Shown here one piece after another: positions 7,645 to 15,403 of a stretch of 28,060 nt of DNA (position 1 is the stretch's first letter; each line of letters begins with the position of its first letter). The position numbers were made by a program, and so were the translations under genes. This DNA comes from DASPKW01 sp038244055 (lineage in GTDB: Bacteria > Planctomycetota > Phycisphaerae > Tepidisphaerales > Tepidisphaeraceae), in contig JBBRTW010000028.1 of NCBI GenBank assembly GCA_038244055.1, positions 1 through 28,060 on the forward strand. The letters run 5' to 3'. The notes beneath the pieces were generated by a model. That model did not search any database and was not told the DNA's origin. It saw only the letters and a list, made by a program, of their open reading frames with translations.

Positions 7645-7767
7645 TGATTGCAGCAGAGCAGGGTAAGACCTGAGAGTCTTTCCAATGCCCACCCAGCGCC
7701 CCCGATTTGCAGTGCCATTTTTCACCTCCGCACGGCTACAATTACAGGACGCGCCCGGGCGCGTCTT

Positions 7768-8994
7768 ATGTCATCGCCTTCACAGTCCGATGCAAACAGA
7801 GCAGTTGCGGATGAGCGCGCTGGCGATGCGATCGTCAGGGCGGTTGTCGGAGAGGCGCGATCCGTACTGCGCGCCAAGTCGCCCAAGTCCCTGATGAATA
7901 CCTTCGTCGAAAGTTGCCTGACGACCGTGGCCGATTCGGCCGTCGCCGCCCAGCGGCGCACGCGGCATCGCCTGCACGCGCCGAAACTCCTGCGGGCGCT
8001 GGCGGGGAAAAAAAATATTCTCGTGACCTCGCACACCCATCCCGATCCCGATGCCCTGGCCTCGGCGCATGCACTGGCCTTCCTGCTGGCCGGCCGGCTG
8101 AAAGATGCGGAAGTGTCGATGTCGATCAAAGGGCAGATCGGCGGCGGGCTCAACGACGCGTTTACCAAGCACCTGGGGCTGAAGCTGACGCCATGGTATG
8201 AAGACGCTGTGGCCACCGGAAAATACGATGCGATCGTGCTGCTCGATGTGCAGCCGCTCTTCGCCTACAGCCCCCTGCCGGCCGGCGTGCAGCCGACCGC
8301 GGTGATCGACCACCATCGCGGCCGCGGTCGAAACCCCAAGTGCGCCTTCTGCGATATCCGCACCGATGTGGGCGCGACTTCATCGATCGTCTTCTCCTAT
8401 TTTTTGGAACTCAAGCAGGCGATTCCGCCCGATCTGGCGGCCGCGCTGCTCTATGCGATCGAGACGGACCTCGCCGGCGCGGCCGGTCAACCGGGGGAAC
8501 TCGATAACATCGCCCTGTCGAACCTGACCCTCGTGGCCGATACGCGCAAGCATTACCAGATGCGCTACGTCGATCTGCCCCAATCCTATTACGTCGCGAT
8601 CTCCAACGGCCTGCTCAATGCGATGGTTTACGATACGGCGATCGCCTCGTACCTGGAGGAGATCGATTCGCTGGAAAAACCGGCCGTCATCGCGGATTTC
8701 CTCCTGCGCTATCAGCCGGTGAACTGGGCCCTGGTAACGGGATTGCACGGGGACCGGCTGCTGCTTTCGCTGCGAACCAGCGATCCCAAGGCATCGGCCG
8801 CCGAGTTGATGCGGCGTCTGGTTCGAAAAATCGGCGAAGGCGGCGGCCATCGCACCAAGGCGGGCGGTGTGATCATGCTGAACAACTCATCCCCGGCCGA
8901 AGTCGAACGCGTACGGGCCGTGCTGCGGCGGCGGTATCTGCGGGCATTGAAGATCAAAGTGGCGCGGGGGCAGAGACTGGTGCCGGCGCGGTAG
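7768..8994 (+). CDS. DHH/DHHA1 family phosphoesterase (NrnA-like bifunctional oligoribonuclease/PAP phosphatase)
   Basis: This is a 408-residue cytoplasmic protein. After an 80-residue N-terminal extension come the DHH-family metal-binding motifs: motif I THPDPDALAS (D93, D95), motif II LLDVQP (D160), motif III DHH (181-183) and the IETD element (D234). The C-terminal DHHA1 domain carries the nucleotide-binding GGGHRTKAGG (358-367). Related proteins hydrolyse short oligoribonucleotides, 3'-phosphoadenosine 5'-phosphate or cyclic dinucleotide products using Mn2+; which substrate applies here cannot be read from the sequence. The N-terminal extension is longer than in typical NrnA (about 310-330 residues). 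The ATG at 7768 is used, with TACAAT at 7737-7742 as a plausible -10 box and no clear ribosome binding site; the ATG at 7894 would remove much of the extension. Confidence 0.88.
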   Translation: MSSPSQSDANRAVADERAGDAIVRAVVGEARSVLRAKSPKSLMNTFVESCLTTVADSAVAAQRRTRHRLHAPKLLRALAGKKNILVTSHTHPDPDALASAHALAFLLAGRLKDAEVSMSIKGQIGGGLNDAFTKHLGLKLTPWYEDAVATGKYDAIVLLDVQPLFAYSPLPAGVQPTAVIDHHRGRGRNPKCAFCDIRTDVGATSSIVFSYFLELKQAIPPDLAAALLYAIETDLAGAAGQPGELDNIALSNLTLVADTRKHYQMRYVDLPQSYYVAISNGLLNAMVYDTAIASYLEEIDSLEKPAVIADFLLRYQPVNWALVTGLHGDRLLLSLRTSDPKASAAELMRRLVRKIGEGGGHRTKAGGVIMLNNSSPAEVERVRAVLRRRYLRALKIKVARGQRLVPAR

Positions 8995-9045
8995 CGCGGA
9001 AGACAATGGGACAATGGGATGGTGGGACGAGGGGATATTGAGACG

Positions 9046-9205
9046 ATCAGACAATGAGACAATGAGACAATGAGACAATGGGACATTGCGAAGATGTGGT
9101 AGTCGTGGGCGGTTCGCCGCTCCCGATTCGCTTTCGCCGAAATCAACTCTCCCAGCCCGCATTTCTTTCTCATTGTCTCATTGTCTCATTGTCTCATTGT
9201 CTGAT
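9046..9205. repeat. Large inverted repeat with octamer (ACAATGAG) tandem-repeat arms
   Basis: Positions 9046-9080 and 9171-9205 are perfect inverted complements over 35 bp. Each arm is about four tandem copies of the octamer ACAATGAG (left) or CTCATTGT (right), and the loop is 90 bases. Degenerate units (GACAATGGGACAATGGG and similar) extend to the left as far as about 9001. The element fills most of the spacer between the DHH phosphoesterase gene and the next secreted-protein gene. Confidence 0.93.
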
Positions 9206-9299
9206 TACCTTACGGTCCGATTGCCCATCGAACCGCTTGACGCACCTCCGCGATTGGATTACCCATCTGCAATTCACTCGTCCTCGAAAGGAGCACGCT

Positions 9300-10118
9300 A
9301 TGGTCGGCCGACTGTTGGGGATGACCGCATTGATCCTGTTTGCCTTCACGGCTCGATCAGCCCGTGCCGCGGACGAGGCACCGGCCGATCCCGCCGGGCC
9401 GAGGGGAACGGTCGCGGCATTCTTCAAAGCAATTGAAGGCGGCGACGGCGCTGCGGCCAGGGCCATGGTGATGGGCTCGGAGAAACAAATGGCCGTGCTG
9501 GATGCGATGGTCCCCGTGATGAGCGGGTTCAAGGCGCTGGAGACGGCGGCCGTGAAAAAGTGGGGCGATGATGGAAAAAAGATCGCCCAGGGCGAAGGCG
9601 GCGGGCCCGGGCCAAACCTGGATATCGCCAAAAAGTTGGACGGCGCGAAGGAACAAATCGCGGATGATGTGGCCACCGTCACCCCGGTGGCGGACAGCGC
9701 CGGCAAGGAGGAATCCCCGATCAAGCTCAAGAAGGTCGACGGGAAGTGGAAAATCGACCTGAGCGGCCTGCCGACCGATGGAATGGAAAGTCCCGCGGCC
9801 CTGAATATGCTCAAGGCGATGGGCGATGCGGCCAAAAAGACGGCCGGTGAAATCGAAGCGGGAAAGTATGCGACCGTGGATGCCGCCAAGGACGCCCTGC
9901 GGCAGCAAATCCTTCCCATTCTCAAGTCCACCAAGGATGCCCAGCGCAGCGCAACCCAGCCCGGCGCTGCGCCCCCAACGAGCACACCGCCAACAACCAC
10001 TCCCCCAACGCCCACGCCGCCCCCAACCGCGACCCCGCCCAACATCGCCCGGCCAACGATCGCCCCGCCGACCATCGCCCCGCCGACTCCTCCTTCGGCC
10101 AAGGATCAGCCCAAGTAG
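9300..10118 (+). CDS. Secreted protein of unknown function with Pro/Thr-rich C-terminal tail
   Basis: This is a 272-residue protein. The start at 9300 is supported by GAAAGGAG seven bases upstream and by the signal peptide that follows (MVGRLLGMTALILFAFTARSA, cut near ARAAD). Residues about 30-150 (GPRGTVAAFFKAIEGGDGAA...VMGSEKQMAVLDAMV ... KLKKVDGKWKIDLSGLP) have the shape of an NTF2-like/DUF4878-type domain: a helix with AFFKAIEGGD, and a final strand pair VDGKWKIDL. Residues about 215-265 are almost all Pro, Thr and Ala in a TPPT/APPT pattern, which is likely an extended linker or wall-spanning tail. The function is unknown. Copy B of the palindromic element lies about 87 bases after its stop. 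Confidence 0.8.
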   Translation: MVGRLLGMTALILFAFTARSARAADEAPADPAGPRGTVAAFFKAIEGGDGAAARAMVMGSEKQMAVLDAMVPVMSGFKALETAAVKKWGDDGKKIAQGEGGGPGPNLDIAKKLDGAKEQIADDVATVTPVADSAGKEESPIKLKKVDGKWKIDLSGLPTDGMESPAALNMLKAMGDAAKKTAGEIEAGKYATVDAAKDALRQQILPILKSTKDAQRSATQPGAAPPTSTPPTTTPPTPTPPPTATPPNIARPTIAPPTIAPPTPPSAKDQPK

Positions 10119-10182
10119 TGAACCGTAATTTGGTGGATCGCTAATCTCATCGCGCGCGACGTCGCAAACGATACGCTTTAAG

Positions 10183-10310
10183 TTGCGCGGCTGAAATCCA
10201 CGCATCAGGGTCAGGAGCCGGCCATCAGGAATGCCGCATACGCTGATAATCGTCCCCCGGCTCCTGACCCTTTCGGCTAATTAGCGGAGGATTTCAACAT
10301 AGCAGCGTTA
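10183..10310. repeat. Palindromic interspersed element, copy B, with recognisable outer inverted ends
   Basis: The core at 10205-10288 matches copy A at 7562-7644, with perfect 14-bp arms at 10207-10220 and 10258-10271. Outside the core, CGGCTGAAATCC (10189-10200 region) and GGATTTCAACATAGCAGCG (from 10289) form imperfect outer inverted ends. These resemble the TGCTCTGCTGAAATCC ends of the element at 12836-12934. Confidence 0.75.
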
Positions 10311-10404
10311 AGTGCCTCTTCGACTCTCTATTAGCACCGCCAGGACGCCCGTCTCACGAGGCAAGCATGGTAATTCAGGCCCCGGGCGCGGATAAATGTA
10401 AAAC

Positions 10405-10432
10405 TGGACAATATGGGGGACAGGGTTATAGT
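10405..10432 (+). promoter_or_regulatory. Strong putative sigma-70-type promoter for the beta-barrel gene
   Basis: TGGACA (10405-10410) and TATAGT (10427-10432) each match five of six consensus bases and are 16 bases apart. The predicted transcript would start near 10439 and carry a leader of about 94 bases before the ATG at 10533. Confidence 0.55.
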
Positions 10433-10532
10433 GCGGCCGAAGAAAACCGGGCGTTTGAGGGGTGGTTTTCAGCCGGCGCGGGCCGCATTGTCGCGGGCCG
10501 CGCCACCCGGGACATTTCGACAGGGAAGGCCC

Positions 10533-11975
10533 ATGAAGCATCTGTCCATCCTCATTGCCGTCGGTGCCGCGGTCGCCGCCGCCGTCTGGACTCGTCCGGC
10601 CCTGGCTCAGGCGGATCTGGAGCGGTTCGAGCGGCAGCTCGAGCGGATTCAGCGCGATACGCGCATGCGCGCGGACCAGTCGGTTCCCATGGATCAGCGG
10701 GCGCTCTTCGACTGGGGCGGCTATTTCTCGCTCGCCTACCTCTCAACCGATGACCAGAACGGGAACAACCACGTCCTGCGGCAGTACGACCTGGTCGGAT
10801 ACGCGCGGCTGAACATCGATGGCGTTCACGAGTTTTACACGTCGCTGCGCGCTTCGTATCGCGATTTCAATAAGGGCGACAGCTTCGATGGCGAGGGCGA
10901 TGGCTACATCGGCGAGGTCGATCGGGCCTACTACAAATTCGATCTGTCCCGCTACTACGCCGCCTACAAGGGCGAGAAACTCGATTACAACCTCGTCTTC
11001 ACCGGCGGGCGTCAGCTCGTCTACTGGGCCAATGGATTGGTCCTCAGCCAGGTGCTCGATGCCCTGGTGCTGGAACTGGAAGCCGGTCCGCTGAACCTGC
11101 AATTGCTGGGCGGAATCACGCCGACCCGGACCGTGGATTTCGACGCGTCGCGGCCGCACTTCGACGATCACACCCGCCGCGGCTTCTACGGCGCGATGCT
11201 CACCGGCCAGGCGGGGACGCACAAGCCCTTTGCCTACGCCCTCTTCCAGCAGGATTACAACCACGATGAAACGCTGACCCTCGGCATCATCAACACGCAA
11301 TTCGAATATTACAGCTACTACCTCGGCATCGGATCATCGGGCAGCCTCGGCGATAAAGTGCTCTACGGCCTGGAGGCGGTCTACGAAGGCGGCTCGACCC
11401 TGTCCAACTCCTTCGAGCCCGATACGTTTTTCCCATCGGCCCAGAAGAAGGACCGGATCGAGGCGTGGGCCGTCGATCTGCGCTTCGACTATCTCTTCAA
11501 CGACCGCCGCCACACCCGACTCAGCGCGGAAATGATCATCGCCAGCGGCGATCCCGATCGCCTCAACTCCTCCAACACCTTCGGCGGAAACCAGGCCGGC
11601 ACCACCGATCAGGCGTTCAATGCCTTCGGACTGCTCAACACCGGCCTGGCCTTCTCACCCGCCGTGTCGAACATGATGATCTACCGTCTGGGCGCATCAT
11701 CGTTCCCCTTCCCGGATACGTCGCAGTTGAACCGGATGCAGTTAGGAACGGATCTCTTCTTCTTCGCCAAAACCCGGCAGTACGGGGCCATCGATGAGAC
11801 AACCACGACCGATGGCCGCTATCTCGGTGTCGAACCGGATGTTTATATGAACTGGCAGGTGACCAGCGATGTGACTCTGGTGCTGCGCTACGGAGTGTTC
11901 TTCCCGAACAGCGACGTGGTGGCCAACAACGATGCCCGTCAGTTTTTCTATGCCGGTTTGACATTCGCGTTCTAA
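10533..11975 (+). CDS. Outer-membrane beta-barrel protein (alginate-export-like)
   Basis: This is a 480-residue protein. The start at 10533 is backed by GGGAAGG upstream and by a signal peptide ending RPALAQA. Residues about 27-50 (DLERFERQLERIQRDTRMRA) are a short amphipathic, coiled-coil-like stretch. From about residue 60 the chain alternates polar and hydrophobic residues with many aromatic girdle residues and closely spaced turns, and it ends in a terminal Phe (AGLTFAF), the usual barrel-assembly signal. The GGRQLVYWANGLVLS region resembles the GRQ element of alginate-export (AlgE-type) porins, so polysaccharide or small-solute passage is possible; this assignment is moderate. A lipoprotein gene and a FecR-domain gene follow on the same strand, which suggests a shared envelope role. 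Confidence 0.72.
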   Translation: MKHLSILIAVGAAVAAAVWTRPALAQADLERFERQLERIQRDTRMRADQSVPMDQRALFDWGGYFSLAYLSTDDQNGNNHVLRQYDLVGYARLNIDGVHEFYTSLRASYRDFNKGDSFDGEGDGYIGEVDRAYYKFDLSRYYAAYKGEKLDYNLVFTGGRQLVYWANGLVLSQVLDALVLELEAGPLNLQLLGGITPTRTVDFDASRPHFDDHTRRGFYGAMLTGQAGTHKPFAYALFQQDYNHDETLTLGIINTQFEYYSYYLGIGSSGSLGDKVLYGLEAVYEGGSTLSNSFEPDTFFPSAQKKDRIEAWAVDLRFDYLFNDRRHTRLSAEMIIASGDPDRLNSSNTFGGNQAGTTDQAFNAFGLLNTGLAFSPAVSNMMIYRLGASSFPFPDTSQLNRMQLGTDLFFFAKTRQYGAIDETTTTDGRYLGVEPDVYMNWQVTSDVTLVLRYGVFFPNSDVVANNDARQFFYAGLTFAF

Positions 11976-12008
11976 CTGACGGTCTGCCCTTTCCCGCCTC
12001 TGAACAAG

Positions 12009-12053
12009 CCGGGACAGAGCGCCGGGAGCGCAGCGACCAGAGCGCCGTCCCGG
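12009..12053. repeat. Palindromic spacer element with internal direct repeats
   Basis: CCGGGAC (12009-12015) pairs with GTCCCGG (12047-12053). The loop holds AGAGCGCCG directly repeated at 12016-12024 and 12039-12047. The element lies between the beta-barrel and lipoprotein genes. No T run follows, so it is not a classical terminator; it could attenuate or process a shared transcript. Confidence 0.55.
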
Positions 12054-12090
12054 ATGGCGTCGACCTGGAGATTTGAATTTGGAGACGAAC

Positions 12091-12819
12091 ATGACAAATA
12101 CTTCAACGATCGATGGCGCTGCCAATGGCGCGGAACAGGCGGTACGCCCGCACCACAATTTTCGCCTTGGCGGGGCGCTGGTATTCATGGCATTAACCGC
12201 CATGCTCGCCGGATGTCATGCCGCCAAAGTCCCCGAGCCCCTGACCGGCAAGCTCGGCGGCAACGATCCCGATCAGCAGATGGAGTTCTGGCATTCCCTG
12301 GCCGGCCGGAACCTGTGCAGCAATGACGAGGCGTTTCACGGATTCCTTTTGTACCTGGACGGTTCCGACCCCGCCTCGGATTACGCCGGGCGGCTGAAGG
12401 TCATGAAGGATCGCGGCCTCGTCCAGCCGACCTTCAACGAGCCGGCCGATGCATCCGTGCAGCGCGGCACGCTGGCCGTGGCGATCGTGCGTAATTTCAA
12501 GATCAAGGGCGGCCTGTTTCAGCGCCTGACCAACGATCATCCGCGCTACGCCGTGCGCGAGTTGATGTTCATGGATCTCTATCCGCAGAGCAGCCCCCAG
12601 CAGACTTTCTCCGGCACCGAGTTCGTCGGCGTCATGGGGAAGATCGAGGATTACCAGCGCGGCAACCCCGCCGATTTCCCCGCCGCAGTTCTCCCCGGCG
12701 AAACCGAAAAAGGCGGCGGCACTAACTCGCAAAAGTCCCCGACGACGGCCCCGACAACAACTCCTGCAACCAGGGAAACCCCCAAAGCCCCGGCCACCGT
12801 GCAACCCACCACGCCATGA
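12091..12819 (+). CDS. Lipoprotein of unknown function
   Basis: This is a 242-residue protein. The start at 12091 has GGAG about six bases upstream. A 25-residue polar N-region precedes a hydrophobic segment and a lipobox, LAGC, with lipidation expected at Cys42. The mature part (about 43-205) contains DDPDQQMEFWHSL-like and YAVRELMFMDLYPQSSP stretches with no motif I can assign. A Thr/Pro-rich tail covers about residues 210-242. It lies 115 bases after the beta-barrel gene on the same strand and upstream of a FecR-domain gene, so a role as a periplasmic or outer-membrane partner of the barrel is reasonable inference. A MITE-like element begins 17 bases after its stop. Confidence 0.78.
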   Translation: MTNTSTIDGAANGAEQAVRPHHNFRLGGALVFMALTAMLAGCHAAKVPEPLTGKLGGNDPDQQMEFWHSLAGRNLCSNDEAFHGFLLYLDGSDPASDYAGRLKVMKDRGLVQPTFNEPADASVQRGTLAVAIVRNFKIKGGLFQRLTNDHPRYAVRELMFMDLYPQSSPQQTFSGTEFVGVMGKIEDYQRGNPADFPAAVLPGETEKGGGTNSQKSPTTAPTTTPATRETPKAPATVQPTTP

Positions 12820-12835
12820 ATCACACAACTCGCAC

Positions 12836-12934
12836 TGCTCTGCTGAAATCCCCGCTTGCTCCCTCTCCTGTACTCGGGAGAGGGCGGGGGTGAGGGTCTT
12901 TTCGCCGGTTGGAGTCGAGGATTTCAGCAGAGCA
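12836..12934. mobile_element. MITE-like element, 99 bp, with 16-bp perfect terminal inverted repeats and 9-bp flanking direct repeats
   Basis: The ends TGCTCTGCTGAAATCC (12836-12851) and GGATTTCAGCAGAGCA (12919-12934) are perfect inverted complements over 16 bp. They are flanked exactly by AACTCGCAC on both sides (12827-12835 and 12935-12943), as expected for a 9-bp target-site duplication. The interior has no coding capacity and holds a 38-base CTCCCTCTCC palindrome (12859-12896). No transposase gene lies in the window. Confidence 0.75.
12859..12896. repeat. CTCCCTCTCC...GGTGAGGG palindromic repeat, copy 1
   Basis: CCCTCTCC and GGAGAGGG form a short stem around TGTACTCG, followed by CGGGGGTGAGGG. 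It matches copy 2 (16745-16782) at 37 of 38 positions, and it lies inside the MITE-like element. Repeats of this type are, to my knowledge, dispersed in many bacterial genomes. Confidence 0.82.
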
Positions 12935-12940
12935 AACTCG

Positions 12941-13081
12941 CACGTAACTCGACATTCTCACGTAACTCGACATTCTCATGTAGCTCACCATTCCAATGTT
13001 GAGATCTTCAGTAACGCGAAATCCAGCTCGAAATCCCCATGTAGCTCACCATTCCAATGTTGAGATCTTCGGTACCGCGAA
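12941..13081. repeat. Tandem 18-bp repeat and a 44-bp direct repeat pair
   Basis: CACGTAACTCGACATTCT occurs twice in tandem (12941-12958, 12959-12976). It is followed by two copies of a 44-base unit starting CATGTAGCTCACCATTCC (12977-13020 and 13038-13081) that differ at two positions. The 44-base units begin with a degenerate form of the 18-mer. The tract lies between the MITE-like element and the FecR-domain gene. Confidence 0.9.
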
Positions 13082-13194
13082 CTCCACACTCAACAGCGGA
13101 ATGTCGAGCCACACATCGAGCCAACACCCCCCCGCCCAACCCGCGGGACACCACCCTCGAAATATTCATATGCCCTGTTCAGGTTGGAATTTCG

Positions 13195-13226
13195 CCGACG
13201 CCAATGAGATTTAATCCTGGCGTCGG
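13195..13226 (+). promoter_or_regulatory. Leader hairpin upstream of the FecR-domain gene
   Basis: CCGACGCCA (13195-13203) and TGGCGTCGG (13218-13226) form a perfect 9-bp stem with a 14-base AT-rich loop, about 33 bases before the start codon. No T run follows. It could stabilise the messenger or bind a factor; this is not established. Confidence 0.45.
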
Positions 13227-13258
13227 TGCTTCATTTTCGATGGGATGATTCATCCAAC

Positions 13259-14623
13259 ATGATGGGTTTCAATATGCAATTGCGATCGGCTCGGACGGCC
13301 CCCCTGCTGGGGATTCTGGCGATGTTCTGCATAACCGCATCCTCCGCGGCCCAAGCCCCCGCCACCAAACCCGACCTGACTCAGCTCAAAATCACCGTCA
13401 CCGGCGTCGAAGGATTCGTGCAGGTGCGCGATGCCGATGACAAACCCTGGCGAAAAGCCGAACTCGGCATGGTGGTCGGCGCGGGCGCGGAATTCCGCAC
13501 CGGGCCCAAATCGGCCGTGCGCTGCCACATGCCCCCCGATCAGACCTTCACCATTGACCGCCTCGGCACCATCAAAGTCCTGCGCGCCATCGAGCAGGAT
13601 GGGAAGATCAAGACCGACCTGGCCATGCAGTACGGCCGCACCCGCTACGACATCGAGCAGGCCGGCGTCGAGCACGAATCGACCATCCGCTCCCCCAACG
13701 GCACCCTCGCCCTCCGCGGCACCAGGGTCAGCCTCTTCGATCAGCCCCCCTACGCGCCCACCGCCACCAGCCTCACCGGCCGGGCCATCTACACCACCGC
13801 CAAGCGGCAGATCGCCTTCGGCGGTAAAGGCCAGGGCAAAACCCAGGTCGATCAGGGCAGCGACTCGCCCGCCGACCTCCAGGCCAAGGTCGCCCAGGTG
13901 CAGCGCTTCATCGACCCGCGCGGCGCGCTCCAACTCACCGAGGCCGAGAGCCGGCAACTGGCCATCGAAGTCACCAGCGGCGGCATCCGCTTCGATCGCC
14001 TGATCATCGGCGGTTTCCAGCCGCCCCCCACCGACCTCGGCGCGGCCGGCCTTCTGCCCGGCAAGCTCAACTTCGTCGCCACCTGGACCGGCTTCGCCGA
14101 TATCGATCTGTTCGTGATCGTGAATCCCAACACCGCCAATCAGAAAATTCTCGGCAATCCCTCCGTGAGTAAATTGTTCCAGAGCGAAGGAACCGTCCGC
14201 GACAAACTCCCCAGCGGCGCGCGGATCGATTTCGACAAGATCAGCGTCCAGAAAGGCGACTACGAAATCGCCTACTGGCCCAGGGCCAACTACGGCGCGG
14301 GGACGTATGGTGTCGGCATCATCCACCAGGATTATCGCGCCAATGATCCAAGGTACAGCGCGATCAGTGACATCAAGCTCGAGGTCTACCAGGATGGCAA
14401 AAAGCTCAACACCGTCGTGACCAACCCAGAAGGGCTGATCAACGGCGATCGGCCGGTGTTTGGCACGACATATGAGACGCAAACCAACTTAAACACCGGC
14501 CGCGATGTAGTCTCAACCCTGGCAGTCATCCCGGCCGCAAAACCAGCCAAAACCAGCAAACCGGTCGCGGCATCGGCGGCAGCGCCCGCCGCGCAGACGG
14601 GTCGGCGCGGAGCTCGGCCGTAA
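13259..14623 (+). CDS. Secreted FecR-domain protein
   Basis: This is a 454-residue protein from the ATG at 13259. The ATG at 13274, with GATGGG upstream, is equally possible and gives the cleaner signal peptide MQLRSARTAPLLGILAMFCI (cut near AAQA). Residues about 45-170 match the FecR fold: GVEGFVQVRDAD, a hydrophobic G-x-V-x-x-GAEFRTGPKSAVRC segment, IDRLGTIKVL, and TIRSPNGTLALRGTRV at the end. FecR domains in planctomycetes usually occur in periplasmic or surface proteins rather than with FecI. A second beta-rich region follows (about 275-400; WTGFADIDLFVIVNPN ... GDYEIAYWPRANYGAGTYGV), reminiscent of DUF2135-type jelly-roll domains; this is a weak call. It ends with an Ala/Lys/Pro-rich tail. 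Confidence 0.8.
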   Translation: MMGFNMQLRSARTAPLLGILAMFCITASSAAQAPATKPDLTQLKITVTGVEGFVQVRDADDKPWRKAELGMVVGAGAEFRTGPKSAVRCHMPPDQTFTIDRLGTIKVLRAIEQDGKIKTDLAMQYGRTRYDIEQAGVEHESTIRSPNGTLALRGTRVSLFDQPPYAPTATSLTGRAIYTTAKRQIAFGGKGQGKTQVDQGSDSPADLQAKVAQVQRFIDPRGALQLTEAESRQLAIEVTSGGIRFDRLIIGGFQPPPTDLGAAGLLPGKLNFVATWTGFADIDLFVIVNPNTANQKILGNPSVSKLFQSEGTVRDKLPSGARIDFDKISVQKGDYEIAYWPRANYGAGTYGVGIIHQDYRANDPRYSAISDIKLEVYQDGKKLNTVVTNPEGLINGDRPVFGTTYETQTNLNTGRDVVSTLAVIPAAKPAKTSKPVAASAAAPAAQTGRRGARP

Positions 14624-14675
14624 AACTAAGCACGAAAAACTTAAGCGGTGGCCGACGTATACTCCTCCTGCAAAC

Positions 14676-15248
14676 CTACGAACTCACGCGTTTCTTACAG
14701 TATCGGCACGTCTTCCGATACGTCGGACAAGGCTTACCGCAATGGGGACATAGATGGTCGGTTATCGCCGCATCTTTGGCGACTTTTTCAGCAAGCGTTG
14801 CCCGATGTGCCGCGGAAGCCTTGGTGACGGCAGCGGCTCGGTCGGCATCGGTGGCTTGACGGCCGAAGTCGCCCTCGAACCAGCCGTGGATCGCCATGCA
14901 AAGCCCCTCCCCATTGGGGGCCAGCTCAATCGTGGCGATGGGCGCTTCGACGTACCGATTATCTACCTGGGCCAGCAGCGTATAGCGAACTTGGTGCTCA
15001 TCATCAATCGGTCTCCCAGTGACGCCATCCAGAATCATCATGACACCATAGAGCGCGTCAAAGACGGCCTTCTCCGCGACCGTCCGCTGATCGGTGGGGA
15101 GGTTGGCGGGAAGCCTGGCGACGGCGTAATTTCGGGCGTACTCGATAAGGTGCCGGCCGAACGTGTGGCTGGCGACGATGACTTGGTCGTTGCGGTTCAC
15201 CGGCCAGGCAGCGTATGGGATCGGCGGCGGGATGGGGATGTCGCTCAT
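14676..15248 (-). CDS. Hypothetical protein with C-terminal double CxxC zinc ribbon
   Basis: This is a 190-residue protein with no signal peptide. The N-terminus is Pro-rich (MSDIPIPPPIPYAAWPV). A mixed alpha/beta middle follows (DQVIVASHTFGRHLIEYARN ... YTLLAQVDNRYVEAPIATIE), then an Ala-rich helix (DRAAAVTKASAAHRATLAEK). The C-terminal CPHCGKPCP...CRYCKK has four cysteines in two CxxC pairs, suited to binding one zinc ion. I do not recognise the family. The start at 15248 has no clear ribosome binding site. The gene is convergent with the FecR-domain gene and separated by 52 bases; nothing nearby hints at its role. Confidence 0.68.
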   Translation of the reverse strand: MSDIPIPPPIPYAAWPVNRNDQVIVASHTFGRHLIEYARNYAVARLPANLPTDQRTVAEKAVFDALYGVMMILDGVTGRPIDDEHQVRYTLLAQVDNRYVEAPIATIELAPNGEGLCMAIHGWFEGDFGRQATDADRAAAVTKASAAHRATLAEKVAKDAAITDHLCPHCGKPCPTYRKTCRYCKKRVSS

Positions 15249-15403
15249 GGCGCGATTTTCACTGGCGCGCCCAGTCCGTCAAGTGCGGAATGAATTCATA
15301 CGGTAATAGGCTAAAGGCTGCCACTCCACCTCCCGAAATTCCTCCACGCCTGGCGCCCCAATTCAACTTCGCGCAGAGCAGGCTTGGCGTTCATCCCCTC
15401 TTC

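Noticed and set aside
7533..7670. AAGACC on both sides of palindromic copy A as a target-site duplication
   Set aside because: The left AAGACC is 18 bases away from the best estimate of the element end and is only six bases long, so coincidence is likely.
5694..7718. Very long (674-codon) open frame on the minus strand
   Set aside because: It is fully antisense to dsbD, which has all six redox cysteines. The antisense product is Arg/Gly/His-rich low-complexity sequence without start signals.
13250..14482. 410-codon minus-strand open frame
   Set aside because: It is antisense to the FecR-domain gene and acidic with Gly/Ala/Asp runs. No ribosome binding site or motif was found.
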